Assembly: GCA_004376375.1 (NCBI GenBank) | Contig: SOJX01000142.1 | Coordinates: 1 to 64,000 of the forward strand | Source of the DNA: Planctomycetota bacterium | GTDB taxonomy: Bacteria; Planctomycetota; E44-bin39 | DNA length: 64,000 bases | Reading direction: 5' to 3' | The notes under the pieces: generated by a model | Told to the model about the DNA's origin: nothing | Databases searched by the model: none | The model's input: only the letters and a program-made list of their open reading frames with translations | Shown here: positions 60,727 to 64,000 of the stretch, piece after piece | Layout: every line of letters begins with the position of its first letter | Position numbering within the stretch: position 1 is the stretch's first letter | Translations under genes and position numbers: made by a program

Positions 60727-60959
60727 TTTCTTAAAAATTTTATCTATATTTTAATTATGTGTCTTGACACGCAAATTACAAAACGTAAAATACATTCAGC
60801 AAAAGGAATAAGCCGTTTGCGACCGGTTCAGTTTTTTCGGCCTGGAGCCGCAGGGCTTTAGCTCTGCGTAAATTGTTCCGATAAAAGGAATAGCGGGTCG
60901 AGAGAGAGGGGGAACCGAAGCATTACGGACAACCGCGCCGAAAAGGCTTTCGGCGTCGG
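60727..60959 (+). ncRNA. Duplicated structured RNA element, copy B
   Basis: Promoter TTGACA (60764-60769)-N16-TAAAAT (60786-60791). Differences from copy A cluster at a few sites. The change TTATTCC to TTGTTCC keeps both alternative helices through G.U pairs. The conserved middle (GGAGCCGCAGGGCTTTAGC) and the 3' hairpin are unchanged. The MerR-type gene begins about 130 bp downstream. Confidence 0.7.
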
Positions 60960-61087
60960 GTGTCTGTTCCCGTCTCTCTTTCCCGTATCCGACTCCACCG
61001 CCTAACTACTTGCTGGCTTTAACGTTATGTCGACCCGAGACGGATCGTATCTGTAAAACCATGACCTGGTAGATTGCTGAAAAAGGG

Positions 61088-61372
61088 GTGACCGTGACTT
61101 CGCCAAAGAGCCTGGTTCCTGAAAAAAGGTTTCGAATTGGAGAGATTGTGCAACATCTCGGCATTGGCCGCCAGACGCTGCATAATTATACAATGCTCGG
61201 CCTGATAGAGCCGGTTGCCAGAACTCGTGGCGGACACCGCCTTTACAATGAAGATGTTTTTAAGCGCCTGGCGAGAATCGATGAAATGAAAACCAGGGGA
61301 ATGAAGTTGCTCGAGATCCGGGACGCCTTTCAGGCGGAAGACAGGTCTTCTGAACGGAGTGTGGAATGCTAG
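61088..61372 (+). CDS. Short MerR-type transcriptional regulator
   Basis: 94 aa (or 92 from the GTG at 61094, which is better spaced from AAGGGG). Almost only the winged-helix domain: FRIGEIVQHLGIGRQTLHNYTMLGLIEP, then ARTRGGHRLYNEDVFKRLARIDEMKTRGMKLLEI. The long coiled coil and effector domain of typical MerR proteins are missing. Its stop overlaps the start of the large TPR gene (ATGCTAG), so they are translationally coupled. Confidence 0.85.
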   Translation: MTVTSPKSLVPEKRFRIGEIVQHLGIGRQTLHNYTMLGLIEPVARTRGGHRLYNEDVFKRLARIDEMKTRGMKLLEIRDAFQAEDRSSERSVEC

Positions 61373-63969
61373 AGCGCCTGAAAGAAATCGGCGGAGTATT
61401 TTTCTCAAGGGTGGGATTGTTCCTGCTCCTTGTGATGATTCTGGCTACAAGCGCCGGGTATGTTCTGATCCGGTTGACGCATCCGGAGCTCACGCGCAAG
61501 AAAATCTCGACCCATCCCGTGCTTGAACGTTACGGAAGCGAAATAACCTATGTCGACGAAGCAATCGTGGAGAGGAAATTCAGAGTCCTTGCCGATAAGC
61601 CGGCAAAGTTTTTTGAATCGGCGGAAGGCAAGGTTTTGACCGCCGGGTTCTTTTTTGATCTTGCGCGCATCCGTCCGCGGGTGTCTCTTTTCCGTCTCGC
61701 GCTCGATTTCCTGAGCGACGCGCGGAAAATGGGTTACGACATTGAGCGCGTGCTCAGCCTTCGGTACGAGGTTCTTCACGAGCTCCTGAAAAGAAAATTG
61801 GGGCATCACCTTGTGGTCGCCGAGCTTGAGAGCATGATGCGCGACCCGGGCCTGAAGGACCGTCTCCTGCGGGATGCGGAGTATCACCGGCTTCAGGCGC
61901 ATCGATACTCCGTTGAGGAGAATGACGAGGAGGCTGAGAAAGAGATAGAACTGTATTTTGACCTCAGGCGGACCCGGGGCGGTACGGCACGCCGGCTTGC
62001 GAAGTTCGAGGTCGCGCGGATCCGGTTCGATCTGGTCCGTCAGACGCTTCGTGCCGAGCTGAGGGACCGACTGGCTTCCATTCCTTCCGAGCCGGACCGT
62101 ATGGTGAAAGTGGTGGAAAGGCTCAAAAGGGTTGAAAACGATCTTTCCGTCGTCGTTGCCGAAGGCGAGGATGGTGAAACGTTTCGCCGGGAGTACCCCG
62201 ATATCTGGTACCACGCCCTGTTCATGATTGCCCGGGGGCGCCTGATGCAGGCGAAAATTAAAATGGACGCTGGGGACGGTTCGAGAAAATTCGTGCTTTC
62301 ACCGTCAGAGCGCAAAGTCGCCCTTTCCGACGCTGCGCGGAGTTTCACCATGATTAAGGATTCTCCCCTCGGTTCCGACTGGGTGTCGCAGTGCCGCCTG
62401 TTTCGCGCCGAAGCGCAACTGCTTCTTGGCCGTAAGGTTCGGCCTGCGCTTATCCAGCTGGAATCGCTTCAGAAATACGTTATGAACCCGGAACTGGCGT
62501 TCGCCGCCTACATTATTTCGGCAGAGTGGCTTATGGGCGAACGGCGAAACAAGGAAGCTCTGAAGGCCTTGCGGACGGCGCGCGATTTACACGTAAAGTA
62601 TCCGGATGCAGCGCTGGAATATCGCGATGAAATTGACCTGGAAGCCGCCTTCCGCCGGGTTGTCGAGGGACTGCTGGCTGAAGCGAAGGAACTGGCGGCG
62701 CGTGACCGGAAGCTGGAGGAAATTGATCCGCTTTATAATGATGCGATCGCGGTGTACGGGGAAATTCGCGATCTTCCCCAGGTGAAAAATGTGCCCGCCG
62801 TGCAGATTAAGTATCTGTTTCTTGAAGGAGAGGTGCGCGAGCGGCTGGCCGAAATGCTGAAAAAGTATGATATGGATCGTTCGAAAGAATCGTGGGTGGA
62901 GGCTGCCCGCTGTTTCGACAGTATAATCCGCACGGCTGCGCTCAGGCGCGAGCTCCGTATGAATGAGCGGGAAGCGCTTCACCGTCGCACCGCCGCCGAT
63001 TACAGGCGGGGCGATTTCAACCCGGGTGCGATTGTCGTCTATCTGCAGCATTTGAAGTTCTTTCCCGATTCCCCGTACCGCGGCGTTGTACTGAAGGATA
63101 TCGCGAGAACGCATTACGATCTTCATGACGTTGAAGGTGCAATCAAGTACTATGAAAGGAACATCGAGGAATTCTCGGCAAAGGAGGGGCGCCCGGAGGG
63201 CAAGAACATCCCTGAAACCAGATTCGAGCTTGCACAGGTGCTGCTGAGGCGGAACCGCCCCGAGAAAAAAGAAGGCGAAAAGGTTGTGGAGCCGTCCGAC
63301 CGCGATAAAGCTATTCAGCTTTTCGAAAGCCTTCTCAGGCATCCGGTTGTTGATCCCCGCTCGTCTCTGTGGAAGAGCGCGCTTTACAGCTGCGGGTTTG
63401 AACTGATAAAGGCCGGCCGGCGTGAGGCCGGTGAGAAAAAGCTGGAGATCGCTCTTGAGCGTTTCGGCACGGACATGCTCGCCTTCGATGCGATTGAGCT
63501 TCTGGGCGGGCAGCTCTTTGATGATAAGGACTACCGCAGGGCGAGGGAAATTTATCAAAAAGCGGAATACGTAGACGTTAAGCCGGGAGACGGATTGCCG
63601 TATGAGAAGAAACTGTTCGCCCGCTTCTCGGTCGGGAACTGCCTGCTCAAAGAAGGGAAGTACAGTGAAGCAGTTGCCGTGTACGAACAAACCGCCCGTG
63701 AAGCGGGAGATCGGCTTGTTACCGTCTGGGCATACGTGCAGATCGGTGCCGCCTACGATTATCTGGCTAAAGAGACGGTGGATGTTGCCCAAAAACGCGA
63801 CTTTCTCCGAAGGGCCGAGAACGCCCGCGCTCTGGGCGAAAGAAAGCTGCAGAAACTGGGTGACGAAGCTTTTCAGGATTACCCGAAGACGCTCGACAGA
63901 AAGTTTCATGAAGACATGTTAAAGCTGAAGAACCCTTTCTCAGGTATAGGGGCAGGTAAGGGGCCATAA
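61366..63969 (+). CDS. Large TPR protein with N-terminal membrane anchor
   Basis: 867 aa. One transmembrane helix (VGLFLLLVMILATSAGYVLIRL, about 16-37), then an extracytoplasmic helical region with many TPR/Sel1-like repeats, clearest toward the C terminus (FNPGAIVVYLQHLKFFPDSPYRGVVLKDIARTHYDL; GKYSEAVAVYEQTAREAG). No enzymatic motif. The pattern resembles BamD/YbgF-like or tol-associated scaffold proteins only in general fold. Overlaps the MerR gene by 7 nt. Confidence 0.8.
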   Translation: MLERLKEIGGVFFSRVGLFLLLVMILATSAGYVLIRLTHPELTRKKISTHPVLERYGSEITYVDEAIVERKFRVLADKPAKFFESAEGKVLTAGFFFDLARIRPRVSLFRLALDFLSDARKMGYDIERVLSLRYEVLHELLKRKLGHHLVVAELESMMRDPGLKDRLLRDAEYHRLQAHRYSVEENDEEAEKEIELYFDLRRTRGGTARRLAKFEVARIRFDLVRQTLRAELRDRLASIPSEPDRMVKVVERLKRVENDLSVVVAEGEDGETFRREYPDIWYHALFMIARGRLMQAKIKMDAGDGSRKFVLSPSERKVALSDAARSFTMIKDSPLGSDWVSQCRLFRAEAQLLLGRKVRPALIQLESLQKYVMNPELAFAAYIISAEWLMGERRNKEALKALRTARDLHVKYPDAALEYRDEIDLEAAFRRVVEGLLAEAKELAARDRKLEEIDPLYNDAIAVYGEIRDLPQVKNVPAVQIKYLFLEGEVRERLAEMLKKYDMDRSKESWVEAARCFDSIIRTAALRRELRMNEREALHRRTAADYRRGDFNPGAIVVYLQHLKFFPDSPYRGVVLKDIARTHYDLHDVEGAIKYYERNIEEFSAKEGRPEGKNIPETRFELAQVLLRRNRPEKKEGEKVVEPSDRDKAIQLFESLLRHPVVDPRSSLWKSALYSCGFELIKAGRREAGEKKLEIALERFGTDMLAFDAIELLGGQLFDDKDYRRAREIYQKAEYVDVKPGDGLPYEKKLFARFSVGNCLLKEGKYSEAVAVYEQTAREAGDRLVTVWAYVQIGAAYDYLAKETVDVAQKRDFLRRAENARALGERKLQKLGDEAFQDYPKTLDRKFHEDMLKLKNPFSGIGAGKGP

Positions 63970-63973
63970 TAAG

Positions 63974-64000
63974 ATGGCAGAATCGCCTGAAATCAATATC
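63974..64000 (+). CDS. Start of a further gene, cut by the window edge
   Basis: Nine codons (MAESPEINI) open to the end of the window, beginning 4 bp after the TPR gene's stop. Too little to identify, and no clear ribosome site. Confidence 0.35.

Noticed and set aside
59672-60959. tRNA-Sec, 6S RNA or tmRNA in the duplicated element
   Set aside because: No cloverleaf with a TTCGA T-loop and CCA end, no long central-bubble hairpin, and no tmRNA tag frame.
62587-63909. Long minus-strand open frame opposite the TPR gene
   Set aside because: Antisense to a convincing TPR gene with translational coupling; the predicted protein has no recognisable features.

Overview
This 64 kb window (about 55-60% G+C) looks like chromosomal DNA of an uncultured Gram-negative bacterium. 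Support for this comes from an LpxL-type acyltransferase, many lipoproteins and periplasmic proteins, and canonical sigma70 promoters. Hanks-type kinases fused to PEGA and beta-propeller domains, FG-GAP/UnbV and HEAT lipoproteins, and a protein ending in a 'LYGVGKNGIDDN'-type motif point toward the PVC/Planctomycetota neighbourhood. That placement is inference only. I see no rRNA, tRNA, CRISPR array, insertion sequence or prophage.

Layout. 0-9.4 kb (+, with one minus-strand gene): a zinc-ribbon/TPR protein, a TPR metalloprotease-like lipoprotein, an arginine to putrescine cassette (pyruvoyl arginine decarboxylase, agmatinase) overlapping a histone-H1-like DksA gene, a MazG-like pyrophosphohydrolase, a tetraheme cytochrome, a DMT transporter and nnrE. 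9.5-14.8 kb (-): a lipoprotein and the overlapping operon TPR-peptidase/tilS/lpxL-like. 14.9-20.3 kb (+): a GspE-N-like protein, purB, a pseudo-rhomboid, a membrane protein and dacB. 20.5-28.4 kb: NUDIX, SpoIIE phosphatase, lipoproteins, pyrE, two related microproteins and a DUF481-like lipoprotein. 28.5-29.8 kb: one AT-rich, probably acquired gene. 29.9-32.6 kb (-): larA and a GlcD-like oxidase (lactate metabolism). 32.8-35.8 kb (+): a compact peptide-modification-type cassette (nucleotidyltransferase, PqqD, HprK-like kinase, radical SAM/SPASM). 36-44.8 kb: an FHA pseudokinase, an epimerase, argH, argG, a subtilase and a HEAT protein. 45-51.5 kb: two large sister Ser/Thr kinases. 51.6-64 kb: an RsbW-like protein, FG-GAP, thioredoxin-like and C25-peptidase lipoproteins, an AhpD-like protein, membrane proteins, and two copies of a structured non-coding element flanking an isochorismatase-like gene, followed by MerR and TPR genes.

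The most striking result is three genes interrupted by an in-frame TGA where the protein clearly continues: at the lipobox cysteine of a TPR-protease lipoprotein (1967-1969), between hemes 2 and 3 of a tetraheme cytochrome (7179-7181), and at the first redox position of a U-A-A-C thioredoxin motif (54717-54719). Each TGA is followed, 18-26 nt downstream, by a hairpin whose apical loop has G in its first two positions, as bacterial SECIS elements require. Elsewhere TGA is an ordinary stop. The best single explanation is selenocysteine, which would make the first case a lipoprotein with Sec in place of the lipidated Cys. No sel genes lie in the window, so this must be tested on the whole genome.

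The second result is a 233-bp element present twice (59601-59833 and 60727-60959), about 94% identical without gaps. Each copy has a near-consensus promoter and an RNA with mutually exclusive pairings.

The third is intergenic structure. Almost every gap carries short-period 'word' repeats (7-16 bp), often facing an inverted arm, or GC-rich perfect palindromes. Several of these arrays run into the stop codons of flanking genes.
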